Source: Burkholderiales bacterium (GTDB lineage: Bacteria > Pseudomonadota > Gammaproteobacteria > Burkholderiales > Burkholderiaceae_E). Taken from it: a DNA stretch of 51,466 bases. A program made the position numbers and the translations under genes. Shown one piece after another: positions 37,741 to 46,715 of this stretch (position 1 is the stretch's first letter; each line of letters opens with the position of its first letter). The notes beneath the pieces are model-generated. The model had not been told where the DNA came from. It worked only from the letters and a program-made list of their open reading frames with translations, and searched no databases. The stretch spans positions 1 through 51,466 of the forward strand of contig JAFKGG010000375.1 in NCBI GenBank assembly GCA_017307915.1, given 5' to 3'.

Positions 37741-38541
37741 TTACGTCAGCGTGCCTTTCATGTAGGCGTCGATCGCGGCCGAACGTACCGCCGGATCGTG
37801 CAGGCCGTCGGCGTCGAAGATGGCCTCGCCGTGATGCATGACGATGACGCGCTGCGCGGTGGAGACGATCAGGTCGAGGTCATGCTCGATCCAGACGGTG
37901 CCGACATTGCATTCGCGCTGGGCGATGGCGATGAGTTCCGGGATCAGCGCGCGTTCCTGGTGGCTCATGCCCGAGGCGGGTTCGTCCAGCAGCAGCGCCA
38001 GCGGTTCACTGACCAGCGCGCGCGCCAGATCGACGCGGCGCCGCAGGCCCAGAGGCAGGTCGTCGACCGCCTGATCGGCATGCGCCTCGAGCCCGCAGCG
38101 CGCGATCATGTGCCGTGCGCGCTCACGCGCGGCCGATTCCGCCGCGCGTGAACCCCAGGGCCGGAATATCTGCCGGAGCAGGCGCGGCGGCTGGCACGAG
38201 GCCAGCCCGATCATGACGTTATCGGTCACGCTCAAGCCGGGTATGAGATTGGCGTGCTGGAACGTGCGCGACAGGCGGCAGGCGCCGCGCTCGTGCGCCG
38301 GCAGGTGGTCGATGCGCACGCCGTTGACGCTGATGCGGGCTGACGGATCAGGCTGGTACAGACCGGTGATGCAGTTCATCAGCGCCGATTTGCCGGCGCC
38401 GTTCGGGCCGATCAGCCCGACGACTTCGCCCGCTTTGACGCGAAAGCCGACGTCGCGCAGAACGCGCAGGCCGCCGAAGTGCAGGCAGACCTGTTCCACT
38501 TCGAGAATGCAGGGTGCGCTGGAGGAAGAAGCTTCGGTCAT
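37741..38541 (-). CDS. livG: Branched-chain amino acid-type ABC transporter ATPase LivG
   Basis: A 266-residue LivG-type ATPase: Walker A GPNGAGKSALMN, the LivG-style signature DLPLGLRRRVDLARAL in place of LSGGQ, Walker B LALLLDEPASGM and H-loop WIEHDLDLI. It is the last gene of the operon; its start overlaps the livF stop by four bases. The Liv (HAAT) family carries branched-chain amino acids but also aromatic acids, amides and urea; here a degradable acid is as likely as an amino acid. Confidence 0.93.
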   Translation of the reverse strand: MTEASSSSAPCILEVEQVCLHFGGLRVLRDVGFRVKAGEVVGLIGPNGAGKSALMNCITGLYQPDPSARISVNGVRIDHLPAHERGACRLSRTFQHANLIPGLSVTDNVMIGLASCQPPRLLRQIFRPWGSRAAESAARERARHMIARCGLEAHADQAVDDLPLGLRRRVDLARALVSEPLALLLDEPASGMSHQERALIPELIAIAQRECNVGTVWIEHDLDLIVSTAQRVIVMHHGEAIFDADGLHDPAVRSAAIDAYMKGTLT

Positions 38542-39278
38542 GATTGTGTCGCGCGCGCAATGCCGCCCTCTGCCAGGCGCTGCTCGAGTGCCGCGCGATC
38601 GACGATGCTCAGATCGATCGCGTCGCCGGACACGCAGCCGCGGTCCATCAGATAGGCGCGCTCGGCCAGATGATGAATCCAGGCGCTACCGGCCTCGGCG
38701 AGCAGCAGCGTCAGGCCGAGTTCGCGGCGCAGGCGGTGCAGGTCTTCGCACAGCCCTTCGATGACCGGCACCGACAAGCCCAGCGTGGGCTCGTCCAGCA
38801 GCAGCAGGCGCGGTGACGCGAGCAGCGCCATCGAGATGGCCAGCATCTGTTGTTCGCCGCCCGACAGATTGCCGGCCAGAGACTGGCGGCGCTCGGCCAG
38901 GCGTGGAAACAATTCGTAGACGTCGGCACGGGTCAGAGCGCCGTCGCGTGTGCCGCGCATGCCGACGGTCAGGTTCTCGTCGACGGTCAGCAGGCGGAAC
39001 ACCTTGCCGGTTTCGGGCACCAGGCCTGCCGGGCCGGCCCATTGCCGTCGGCTGCCGGCGGCGTCGGCGGCCGACCATCGCAGTTGACCGTCTCGACGCG
39101 CGTTCGGCGGCAGGGCGTCGGCAATGGCGGTCAGGGTAGTGCTCTTACCGGCCCCGTTGTGCCCGACCAATGCGACGGCCGAGCGGCGATCGATGTGCAG
39201 GTCGACCCGTCGCACGGCCTGCATGACGCCGAAGCGTACGCTCAGGCCGTCGACTTTCAGCAGGTGATCGGTGCTCAT
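38538..39278 (-). CDS. livF: Branched-chain amino acid-type ABC transporter ATPase LivF
   Basis: A 246-residue LivF-type ATPase: Walker A GHNGAGKSTT, signature LSGGEQQMLAIS, Walker B LLLLDEPTLGLS. After it the usual LLVEQN reads LLLAEAG, a small departure from the family. Its ATG overlaps the livM stop and its stop overlaps the livG start, each by four bases (ATGA), so the three are translationally coupled. Confidence 0.92.
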   Translation of the reverse strand: MSTDHLLKVDGLSVRFGVMQAVRRVDLHIDRRSAVALVGHNGAGKSTTLTAIADALPPNARRDGQLRWSAADAAGSRRQWAGPAGLVPETGKVFRLLTVDENLTVGMRGTRDGALTRADVYELFPRLAERRQSLAGNLSGGEQQMLAISMALLASPRLLLLDEPTLGLSVPVIEGLCEDLHRLRRELGLTLLLAEAGSAWIHHLAERAYLMDRGCVSGDAIDLSIVDRAALEQRLAEGGIARATQS

Positions 39279-40303
39279 CGGGCCTCCGCGCTGGGCCGCA
39301 GGGGTAGCAGACGGCGCCGGATCCGGCCCCCTACGCGCAGCAGCACCAGGATCAGGATCAGTCCGAGCGCGATGTTCTCGCTTCCTGCGCCGCGGCTGAC
39401 GACGTCGATGCCCGCTTCGGTCAGTGCATACGACAGCGCATGAGGCAGGATCGTGATCAGGTAGGCCGCGAGGATCGCGCCGGTGAGATTGCCCAGCCCG
39501 CCGAGCACGACGACCGCGAGACTGACGATGGACAAATGGAACGGAAAAGCGCCGACCTGCACGACGCCGCCGTAGTAGCCGCTGAGCGCGCCCGCCGCTG
39601 AAGTCACGAATGAGGTCAGCATGAAGGCGCCGACGCGCACCCTGAACTGGGAGATGCCCATCGCGGCCGCGACTGAATGCGCCTCGCGGGTGGCAACCCA
39701 GGCGCGGCCGACCGAGCTGCGCAGAATGCGCCTGAAGAACCACCACGTGAGCAGCATCAGCCCCGCTATCAGATACCACCAGTGCTGGTCGGTCGCGAAT
39801 TCGAACGAGCCGAAGGTCAGCGGCGGCATCACGAATCCGTTGGCGCCGGTCTGCTTGACTTCGATGTCGGTCAATACCAGCTCGACCAATTGATGCAGCG
39901 CGAAGGTGCCGACGGCCAGATAGATGCCGATCGCGCGGATGGTGATCGCCGCGATCGCCCCGCCGATCAGCATGCCGATCAGTCCGGCCCATAGCAGGAT
40001 CGGTATCACGCCGGCATCGGCCATGAAACCGTTGGCGGCCATGCCGGCCGAGAACGCGCCGATGGCCAGGAACGCGGCCTGGCCCAGCGAGAGCAGCCCG
40101 GCGGTGCCGGTGAGCACCGTCAAGGCCATGGCGGAGATCGCCAATAATCCGCCCGCGTTGAGCAGATGCATGTGGAAGGCGTTGGCGAACAGCGGCGCGA
40201 CTGCAATGAGGCCCACTATCACGGCTGCGCCGATCGCGGGCAGTGCGCGCCGGTCGGCGGGCGCGGTCATGGAGAACCCCGGAGCGCTTGAGTCGCCTGA
40301 CAT
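39275..40303 (-). CDS. livM: Branched-chain amino acid-type ABC transporter permease LivM
   Basis: A 342-residue permease with about ten hydrophobic segments. LivM-family regions are LTGTAGLLSLGQAAFLAIGAFSAG and FRRILRSSVGRAWVATREAHSVAAAMG (the EAA-like loop), followed by GALSGYYGGVV. It is encoded three bases after livH and overlaps livF. Confidence 0.93.
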   Translation of the reverse strand: MSGDSSAPGFSMTAPADRRALPAIGAAVIVGLIAVAPLFANAFHMHLLNAGGLLAISAMALTVLTGTAGLLSLGQAAFLAIGAFSAGMAANGFMADAGVIPILLWAGLIGMLIGGAIAAITIRAIGIYLAVGTFALHQLVELVLTDIEVKQTGANGFVMPPLTFGSFEFATDQHWWYLIAGLMLLTWWFFRRILRSSVGRAWVATREAHSVAAAMGISQFRVRVGAFMLTSFVTSAAGALSGYYGGVVQVGAFPFHLSIVSLAVVVLGGLGNLTGAILAAYLITILPHALSYALTEAGIDVVSRGAGSENIALGLILILVLLRVGGRIRRRLLPLRPSAEAR

Positions 40304-40306
40304 GCT

Positions 40307-41197
40307 TCAGACCCGCGTGATGGTTTCGGCGCGACCGATCAGACCGAACGGCCGGAACATCAGAACGACCAGCAAGGCGAGAACCGGCACGACCTGGCTG
40401 TAGCGAGGCTCGAAGAACAGCACCACCACGGCTTGGCCCAAGGCGATCAGGATCGCGCCGAGGATCGCGCCGACCAGGCTGGTCATGCCGCCGAGAATGG
40501 CGGCGACGATGCCGCTGATGCCGACCACCGCAGCCTCCATCGACACGGTCGACAGCGCGGCCGTGGTGATGCCGGCGACAGCCGACAGTGCGCTGGCGAT
40601 CAGCCAGGCGGCTGCCAGGACCCGCTTGACCTTGACGCCGCGCAGCATGGCCAGCGTTTCGTTGTCGGCGACGGCGCGCATGTCTATGCCCAGGCGCGAG
40701 CGGTGGATCAAGACCAGCACGAGCGCGATGGCCACGCCGTTGAGCGCAATGGCCGCGATGCTGTTGACGGTCAAGGTGGCGCCGCCCACTTGCCACGAGC
40801 CCGACATCAGCGGCAGGCGGATCACTTCGCCTGACCAGATCATGCTGGCGACACCGAGCAGAACGATGCCCACGGCGATCGTCAGCACCGTGCCGACGAA
40901 ATGGCCGAGGCGCCCGGCAGCGCGATCGATCAGCAGATGCGTGCCCATGCCCGCGACAGCGGCGAACGACAGCGCGGCCAGCAGACCCAGGGGCAGCGCC
41001 CATGCCGGCATGCCGTCCACGCCGAGGGCGACGGTGGCCGCCAGGTACGCGCAGACTATGCCCAGCTCGCCCGCGTGGAACATCAATACCCGGTTGGAGC
41101 GGTAGACCACGACTATGGCAACCGCAACGGCTGCATAGGTCGATGCCGTTGCCCCGACGGTGGCGAGGAAGGCCAGTGGGTGGACGAGCTGAGTCAC
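40307..41197 (-). CDS. livH: Branched-chain amino acid-type ABC transporter permease LivH
   Basis: A 296-residue permease with the LivH pattern: VVVYRSNRVLMFHAGELGIVCAYLAAT near the N-terminus, the loop RSRLGIDMRAVADNETLAMLRGV, and VGISGIVAAILGGMTSLVGAILGA. It pairs with LivM and lies 21 bases downstream of the binding-protein gene. Confidence 0.93.
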   Translation of the reverse strand: MTQLVHPLAFLATVGATASTYAAVAVAIVVVYRSNRVLMFHAGELGIVCAYLAATVALGVDGMPAWALPLGLLAALSFAAVAGMGTHLLIDRAAGRLGHFVGTVLTIAVGIVLLGVASMIWSGEVIRLPLMSGSWQVGGATLTVNSIAAIALNGVAIALVLVLIHRSRLGIDMRAVADNETLAMLRGVKVKRVLAAAWLIASALSAVAGITTAALSTVSMEAAVVGISGIVAAILGGMTSLVGAILGAILIALGQAVVVLFFEPRYSQVVPVLALLVVLMFRPFGLIGRAETITRV

Positions 41198-41218
41198 GAT
41201 GCGCGCTGCAGGCCGTGC

Positions 41219-42430
41219 TTATTTTCCGGCGACGTACTTGGGCTGGCCATCCATGCGAAGAATGTCGCCGGTCCACTTCAGCGTATCGGCCGACCGATCG
41301 TAGGCATACAGGCGGTAGGCGGTGCGGCCGTAGTGATCGTTCTTCGTGAACACGATCGGTTCGTCGGTCAGGCCGCCGGTGTCCACGCGGGTGTTCTGCA
41401 GCGCGTCGTTCAGGCGGGAAGCATCGCAGTTGGCGCCGCAGCGGCGCAGGGCGTCGACCACGACCATTCCGAGGCTCCAGCCGCCGGAGTGAAAGGCCAG
41501 CACTTCATCGACGCCGGCGCGTTTGGCCGCTTGCGTGAGCAGGCGCATCTGCGGGCCGTCGGCCTGGCCGGCGCTGGCGTAGCGCGAATAGCTATAGACC
41601 TGCAGGTTTGGCGCGGCTTTTGCCGACGCGCGTACTTCGTCGTCGCCGGTGCCGGCTTCCATCGACAGCACTTTGCCTTTGTAGCCCGCTTCGGAAAGCG
41701 GCGGCAGCAGCCCCAGCGTACGGCCGCGTCCCAGCGCGGTCACGACGACGTCGGGATTGGCGGCGGCGATGCGATCGGCGACCGGGCGATAGTCGCGCAG
41801 CGAAACCGGGAACAGCAGCTTGTCGACCTGTGTGAAGCCTTGTGCTTTGGCTGCTGCCATCGCGGCGTCGCAGCCGACGACCACGCCGGGGCTCTCGAAG
41901 CCGGTGCAGAGGAAGGAGCGGCCGGTCGGGGCGACTTTGCGCGCCAGTTCGCCGCCGGCCCAGCCGGTGATGTCGAATACCAGCCCCACGCCATAGACGG
42001 CACGCCGGGCGTTGGGCGGCAGAATGACGCTCAGGTTGGCCGGAAATCCGGTGACGACGGGCACGCGGGTACGCGACAGCGCGTTGTAGACCGGCATGTG
42101 GGTGCTGGTCAGCGATAGGCCAAGCACGGCCAGCACGTCATTGGAAACGAGCTCCTGTGCGCTGCTGACGGCGCGGGTCGAATCCATCTGCACGTCGCGG
42201 ACGAGCAGTTCGATCGGGCGGCCGTGAACGCCCCCTGCGCGGTTGACTTCGTCGATGTACAGCTTGAAGCCATCGAGCGTCGGGCGGAAGATGCCCTGCG
42301 TCGGCCCCGAGGCATCGACCAGGTAGCCCAGCTTGAAGGGCTGCGGCGCGGTCTGGGCAGACGCGGCGGCGGCGCAGGCCAGCACGGCGCTCGTGGCAAG
42401 AAGCGAGCTGATCTGGCGAACCAAGTTCAT
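41219..42430 (-). CDS. ABC transporter substrate-binding protein (Leu/Ile/Val-binding family)
   Basis: A 403-residue type I periplasmic binding protein with a cleavable Sec signal (ISSLLATSAVLACAAAASAQTA). FKLGYLVDASGPTQG, DEVNRAGGVHGRPIELLVRD, and VLGLSLTSTHMPVYNALSRTRVPVV are the ligand-domain hallmarks. It is the first Liv gene, 92 bases downstream of the crotonase gene in the same direction. The ligand is not defined by sequence. Confidence 0.93.
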   Translation of the reverse strand: MNLVRQISSLLATSAVLACAAAASAQTAPQPFKLGYLVDASGPTQGIFRPTLDGFKLYIDEVNRAGGVHGRPIELLVRDVQMDSTRAVSSAQELVSNDVLAVLGLSLTSTHMPVYNALSRTRVPVVTGFPANLSVILPPNARRAVYGVGLVFDITGWAGGELARKVAPTGRSFLCTGFESPGVVVGCDAAMAAAKAQGFTQVDKLLFPVSLRDYRPVADRIAAANPDVVVTALGRGRTLGLLPPLSEAGYKGKVLSMEAGTGDDEVRASAKAAPNLQVYSYSRYASAGQADGPQMRLLTQAAKRAGVDEVLAFHSGGWSLGMVVVDALRRCGANCDASRLNDALQNTRVDTGGLTDEPIVFTKNDHYGRTAYRLYAYDRSADTLKWTGDILRMDGQPKYVAGK

Positions 42431-42522
42431 GTTGCTGTCTCCATGTATTGACGCCCTGCGATGGGCGGGCGCCTTTAGTTATCGATGGCTCGGTGGGCGG
42501 CAGCAGACCGCCCGGTGATGCG

Positions 42523-43350
42523 TCAGTGGCCCGGGCGCGCCGATACGGCCCAAGGCGGCGCCTGTCGTTGCGATGCGGCGGCGACGCCGCTGCGCCCGGC
42601 CTGTGACAAGCGCGACTCCACGACCGCCTGTAACGACGCGGAGAAGAATTCTTCGCGCCCCGGCAGCTCGGCGTGGTTCATGGTCGCCTTGAAAAGGCGA
42701 ATCGCTTGCGGCGAGGCGGCGAGCATCGCAGCGGTCATTTCCTTGCAGGCGGCAGCCAGCTCTTCATCGTCGCCGGCGATTCGCGTGACCAGGCCCATGG
42801 TCTGCATCTGCGGCGCGTCGTAGGTCAGGCCGAGCGCGCCGATCTGTCGCGCATGGCCTGCGCCGAGCCGCAGCGTGAGCAGCGGCATGAGCATGCCGGG
42901 AACCAGGCCGATCCGGACTTCAGGCGCGGAGAAGATGGCGTCCTTGTGGGCGACGACTGCGTCGCACGCACAGGCCAGCCCCAAGCCGCCGGCAATCGCG
43001 GCGCCCTGGATGACCGCGACCGTAGGTAGCGGGAACTCGTAGATCGCACGATAGACGGATTGAATCAGCCGGCTGTCGTGCTCCATCGCTTCGATGGGTT
43101 GCGACAGTCCGCCGAGCATCCATTCGAGGTCGATACCGGCGCAGAAGTGTCGGCCCTGGCCGCGCAGCACCAAGCCGCGCGTCTGCTCGTTGGCGGCCAG
43201 ATCAGCCAGGGCGGACAGCAGGTGTTCGACCATGGTCTTGTCCAAGGCATTGCGTGCCGCGGCGCGGTCGAGCGTCAGGGTGGCAATGCCTTGCTCGTCC
43301 TGCGCTATGCGAATCCCCGATGCTCCAGTCACCCCATCAGCTACGTTCAT
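42523..43350 (-). CDS. Enoyl-CoA hydratase/isomerase (crotonase) family protein
   Basis: A 275-residue crotonase. The oxyanion-hole segments are GRHFCAGIDLEWM and IQGAAIAGGLGLACACD. Of the two Glu residues of enoyl-CoA hydratase, the second is kept (SAPEVRIGLVPG) but the first is Gly in GGLGLA, as in methylglutaconyl-CoA and isohexenylglutaconyl-CoA hydratases (LiuC/AtuE type). It is the promoter-proximal gene of the Liv operon and faces the TetR-type operators, so it may act on the CoA ester of the imported acid. Confidence 0.9.
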   Translation of the reverse strand: MNVADGVTGASGIRIAQDEQGIATLTLDRAAARNALDKTMVEHLLSALADLAANEQTRGLVLRGQGRHFCAGIDLEWMLGGLSQPIEAMEHDSRLIQSVYRAIYEFPLPTVAVIQGAAIAGGLGLACACDAVVAHKDAIFSAPEVRIGLVPGMLMPLLTLRLGAGHARQIGALGLTYDAPQMQTMGLVTRIAGDDEELAAACKEMTAAMLAASPQAIRLFKATMNHAELPGREEFFSASLQAVVESRLSQAGRSGVAAASQRQAPPWAVSARPGH

Positions 43351-43370
43351 GCGCGCTCGCTATTGTTCTG

Positions 43371-43394
43371 TTACATACTATTCGGTCAGTATAC
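43371..43394. promoter_or_regulatory. TetR-type operator, copy 1
   Basis: ACATACTATTCGGTCAGTATA-type imperfect inverted repeat, 21-44 bases upstream of the crotonase start. It matches copy 2 at 43491-43514 in 19 of 24 positions. Confidence 0.6.
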
Positions 43395-43401
43395 ACACCG
43401 G

Positions 43402-43428
43402 AATCACATACAACAATATCTTGTGATT
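43402..43428. repeat. Inverted repeat AATCACA-N13-TGTGATT
   Basis: Perfect 7-bp arms between the two TetR-type operators in the divergent promoter region. The arm order is opposite to a CRP site, so I only record it as a possible regulatory element. Confidence 0.3.
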
Positions 43429-43490
43429 ACAGCGATTTTCCTTATTGTTTTATGTATCTACCCGAGCGCAATTGACATTGGATACACTGC

Positions 43491-43514
43491 TTACATACCA
43501 TATGGTCGGTATAT
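43491..43514. promoter_or_regulatory. TetR-type operator, copy 2
   Basis: ACATACCATATGGTCGGTATA: nested dyads ATACC...GGTAT and ACCATATGGT, typical of TetR-family sites. It lies 67-90 bases upstream of the Bug receptor start and exactly 120 bases from copy 1. No TetR gene is in the window. Confidence 0.65.
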
Positions 43515-43580
43515 CAATCTGGGGCTTGACCCGCCCGCGCGGCGTCGCCTCACGAATCAAAACTACAGAAGGAGACTCGC

Positions 43581-44552
43581 ATGCGTCGCTTCCTATCGCC
43601 CTTTCGCCGTCTGCTGTTGCTTGCGCTTCTGGCCGCGAGCAGTACAGTGGTCGCGCAGACTGCCCCCTTGCGCATCATCGTCGGCTTTCCGGCCGGGGCT
43701 ACCTTCGATATGGTTGCCCGTCTGATCGGCGAGCAATTGCGTGAAGAACTCGGTCGCCCGGTGATCGTCGAGAATCGGCCCGGTGCGGGCGGTGCCTTGG
43801 CCAACCAGCACGTGAAGGCCGCTCCGGCGGACGACAGTACCTTGCTGCTTGCCCCGCTGACCACGCTGATGATGTACCCCCACTCGCATCCGCAGCTGCA
43901 ATACGATCCGTTCAAGGATTTCGTGCCGGTCGTGCACGTGGCGAAGTTTCCGTACGCGCTGGGCGTCGGTACCCAGGTGCCGGCAAACTCGTTCAAGCAG
44001 TATCAGGAGCTGATCAAGAAGAATCCGAAGTTCGGCCTCTTCGGTTCAGCAGGTGTCGGCAGCGCGACGCACTACTATGGCCTGATGGCAGCCAAGGCGT
44101 CGAACCTCGAGTTCACGCATGTTCCTTATAAAGGAACGGCGGGCGTGCTCGTTGCCGTTCGCGGCGGCGAACTGCCGGCCGGCTTCGTGCCGCTGGCCGA
44201 CATGGCCGGGCTGGCGAGCACCGGTCATGCCAAGCTGCTGGCCATCGTCGCCGAGCAGCGCAACCAGCGCTTCCCCGACGTGCCTACCTTCAAGGAACTC
44301 GGTTTCAACGACATCGTCACCGGCGGCGATTACACGATCTTCGCGCCGGCCGGCACCTCGCAGGAGTTCGTCACGAAGATCAGCGCCGCGGTGCGCAAGA
44401 TCCTGAAGCGCCCGGCGCTCGTGGAGCGTTTTCAGCAGGCGTATCTGGAACCGACCGGGTACGATGCCAGCGTCGTTGCGCGCGAACTGCGCTCGGGCTA
44501 CGACGCCTGGGGCGTCATCATCAAGTCCAGCGGCTTTCGCGTGGACCAGTAA
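43581..44552 (+). CDS. Bug-family (TctC-like) periplasmic receptor
   Basis: A 323-residue tripartite tricarboxylate transporter-type receptor with a Sec signal (RRLLLLALLAASSTVVAQTA). Family segments are LRIIVGFPAGATFDMVARL, VIVENRPGAGG, VPYKGTAGVLVAV and FPDVPTFKELGFNDIV. AGAAGGAGACTCGC precedes the ATG. No TctAB membrane genes are nearby, as is usual for the expanded Bug families of Bordetella and relatives. It opens the unit containing ubiD and ubiX, so an aromatic or unsaturated acid ligand is likely. Confidence 0.94.
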   Translation: MRRFLSPFRRLLLLALLAASSTVVAQTAPLRIIVGFPAGATFDMVARLIGEQLREELGRPVIVENRPGAGGALANQHVKAAPADDSTLLLAPLTTLMMYPHSHPQLQYDPFKDFVPVVHVAKFPYALGVGTQVPANSFKQYQELIKKNPKFGLFGSAGVGSATHYYGLMAAKASNLEFTHVPYKGTAGVLVAVRGGELPAGFVPLADMAGLASTGHAKLLAIVAEQRNQRFPDVPTFKELGFNDIVTGGDYTIFAPAGTSQEFVTKISAAVRKILKRPALVERFQQAYLEPTGYDASVVARELRSGYDAWGVIIKSSGFRVDQ

Positions 44553-44584
44553 AAGCGTTCTCAACTTTAGCGGAAGCTGCTCTT

Positions 44585-46053
44585 ATGGCATTCATGGACA
44601 TGCGCGAGTGGATCGCGAAGCTTGAACAGCACGCGCAGATGCGGCGTATCAAAGCCGAAGTCGATTGGGATCGCGAGTTGGGCGCGATCAGCCGCCGCGT
44701 GCTGTCGCGCAACGGCCCGGCCCTGCTGTTCGAGAACATCAAGGGCTACAAAGACGCCCCTTGCCGGCGCTTGTTCACGGGTGGCCTGGGTTCGCGCGAT
44801 CGTCTCAAGCTGGCCTTGGGCGTGCCGCTGGACATGCCCAACAACGAACTCGTGCAGTACGTGCTGAAGAAGAATCAGGAGCGAGTGCCGTTCGAACGGG
44901 TCAAGACCGGCCCCGTCAAGGAGAACATTCTGCTTGGCGACCAGATCGATCAGACCGCGTTTCCGGTGCCGCGCTGGCATTTTCGCGAGGGCGGCCGCTA
45001 CGTGCACACGTTCTCGGCCATCGTCACCAAGGATCCCGATACCGGCGTGATGAACGTCGGCGTCTATCGGGGGATGATCGGCCAGCGCGATACGGCGCCG
45101 ATGATGCTGATCAAGGGCGGGCAGCACTGGGGCCAGCATTTCATGAAGTACAGCGCGCGCGGGCAGCCGATGCCGGTGGCCTGCGTGATCGGCTGGGATC
45201 CGATCATGCCGTTTCTGGCCGGTTCGCCGCTGCCGGCCGGCGTGTGCGAATGGGAAGTGATGGGCGCCTATCGGGGCGAGCCGGTGCAGCTCGTGAAATG
45301 CGAGACGGTCGACCTGGAGGTGCCGGCCGGTGCCGAGATCGTGATGGAAGGCTTCATCTCCGAGAAGGTCCGTTCGGCGAGTTCACCGGCTACGTTTCCG
45401 ACCTGCCGGCGCGCCGTCCGACGATGAAGGTGTCGTGCATCACCCATCGCAACGACCCGATCTTCGTCGGCACGCTGGAGGGAACGCTGCCGGGGTCGGC
45501 CAGCGAAAACAGCGTGATGTCTTCGGTCCAGCGTTCTGCGATCGCGTGGACCATCCTGAAGAACGCGGGCATTCCCGGCATTCAGGACGTCTTCATCCAT
45601 CCGATCACGAACGGCACCAACATCTGCGTGCAGATCAAGAAGCACTACCAGGGGCAGCCGAAGCAGATCGCCTGCGCGCTGTGGGGCGCCAGCGCCGCGC
45701 AGTACCGCTACAAGAACGTCTTCGTCGCCGAAGAAGACATCGACATCTCGTCTTACGAGCAGATCGATTGGGCGTTTGCCTATCGGATGAATGCCGGGTA
45801 TGGTGGAATTACCGTGTTCCCCGGTAGCTTCGGTTCGCCGATCGATCCGAGTTCGCCGCTGGAGGATCGCGACGTCGAGCAACTGGGCTCGGGCATCTGG
45901 AACCGGACACTGTTCGATCTGACCCGCAACTGGCACTTCAAGCGGCAACCGCAATGGGACAACGAGCGTTTTCCACCGACCGTCCGGCCCGCGCCTGAGG
46001 ATGAAGCCCGTGTCGAGCAACGCTGGGGGGAGTACGGCCTGGAGGATCTCTGA
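44585..46053 (+). pseudogene. UbiD-family decarboxylase, interrupted by a one-base frameshift
   Basis: Two frames together encode a full UbiD-type prenyl-FMN-dependent (de)carboxylase of about 489 residues. The first frame runs from ATG 44585 (FMDMREWIAKLEQHAQMRRI) to GFISE at about 45365. The second continues with EGPFGEFTGYVSDLPARR, CITHRNDPIFVGTLEGTLPG and IPGIQDVFIHP to the TGA at 46053. The break is in CTCCGAGAAGGTCCG near 45361-45370; one extra G (GAGGAAGG) would restore ISEEGPFGEF. As it stands the first frame ends at 45427 after about 30 unrelated residues. It may be a true mutation or a sequencing error. UbiX follows two bases after the stop. Confidence 0.88.
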
Positions 46054-46054
46054 A

Positions 46055-46648
46055 GTGCCGCGCCGGGTCATCGTCGGCATCTCGGGCGCGTCGGGTGCCA
46101 TCTATGGCATCCGGCTGCTGGAATTGCTGCGCACTTTTCCCGACGTCGAGTCGCACCTGATCATCTCGTCGGCGGGAGAGCGCACCATCGTCGAAGAAAC
46201 GGCGTGGCGCCTTGACGACGTCCGTGCCCTGGCGCACGTCTGGCATCCGGCGCGCAACATCGGCGCGTCGATCGCCAGCGGTTCGTTCCGTGCCGTGGGC
46301 ATGGTCGTGGCGCCCTGCTCGGTCAAGACGCTGTCCAGCGTGGCTTACTGCGCGTCCGACAACCTGATCGCCCGCGCCGCTGACGTCACGCTGAAAGAAG
46401 GGCGGCCGCTGATCCTGCTGTTGCGCGAGACGCCGCTGCACGCCGGGCACATCCGGGCCATGGCGGCGGCCTGCGAATCGGGTGCAGTGATCATGCCGCC
46501 GGTGCCCGCGTTCTACCATCGGCCGACCACGCTTGAGCAGGTGATCGATCACTCGCTGGCGCGGGTGCTGGATCGGCTGGGGTTCGCGCACGAGATCGCC
46601 CCGCGCTGGGGTGAAGGCGTCAAGCCGGCGTCTGACGCGGATTGCTGA
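46055..46648 (+). CDS. ubiX: UbiX-family flavin prenyltransferase
   Basis: A 197-residue UbiX/Pad1-type enzyme that attaches dimethylallyl to FMN to make the prenyl-FMN cofactor of UbiD enzymes. VIVGISGASGAIYGIRLLELL is the FMN-binding start, then VVAPCSVKTLSSVAYCASDNLIARAADV, and LRETPLHAGHIRAM with MPPVPAFYHRP. The GTG at 46055 has GGAGG nine bases upstream and lies one base after the ubiD stop; an ATG at 46001 inside ubiD is the alternative. Its tight link with ubiD shows a dedicated decarboxylase and cofactor pair. Confidence 0.93.
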   Translation: MPRRVIVGISGASGAIYGIRLLELLRTFPDVESHLIISSAGERTIVEETAWRLDDVRALAHVWHPARNIGASIASGSFRAVGMVVAPCSVKTLSSVAYCASDNLIARAADVTLKEGRPLILLLRETPLHAGHIRAMAAACESGAVIMPPVPAFYHRPTTLEQVIDHSLARVLDRLGFAHEIAPRWGEGVKPASDADC

Positions 46649-46651
46649 GCT

Positions 46652-46666
46652 GCGCGCCGGGCGCGC
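46652..46666. terminator. Hairpin after ubiX
   Basis: GCGCGC-CGG-GCGCGC immediately after the ubiX stop, between convergent genes, without a T-run. Confidence 0.3.
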
Positions 46667-46677
46667 CTTGCGCCCTG

Positions 46678-46715
46678 GCCGGTCGCCCTAGCCGGTCGCC
46701 CTAGCCGGTCGCCCT
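46678..46715. repeat. 13-bp tandem repeat, nearly three copies
   Basis: The unit GCCGGTCGCCCTA is repeated at 46678, 46691 and 46704 (last copy 12 bases). The array ends exactly at the last base of the stop codon of the convergent ThDP enzyme gene. Confidence 0.85.

Noticed and set aside
39300-41276. Extended minus-strand frame running through livM and livH ahead of livF
   Set aside because: Only the last part (from 39278) matches an ABC ATPase; the rest is out of frame with the true permease genes.
45361-45370. Programmed ribosomal frameshift in the ubiD-like gene
   Set aside because: No slippery heptamer or obvious downstream pseudoknot; a simple missing G explains the break.
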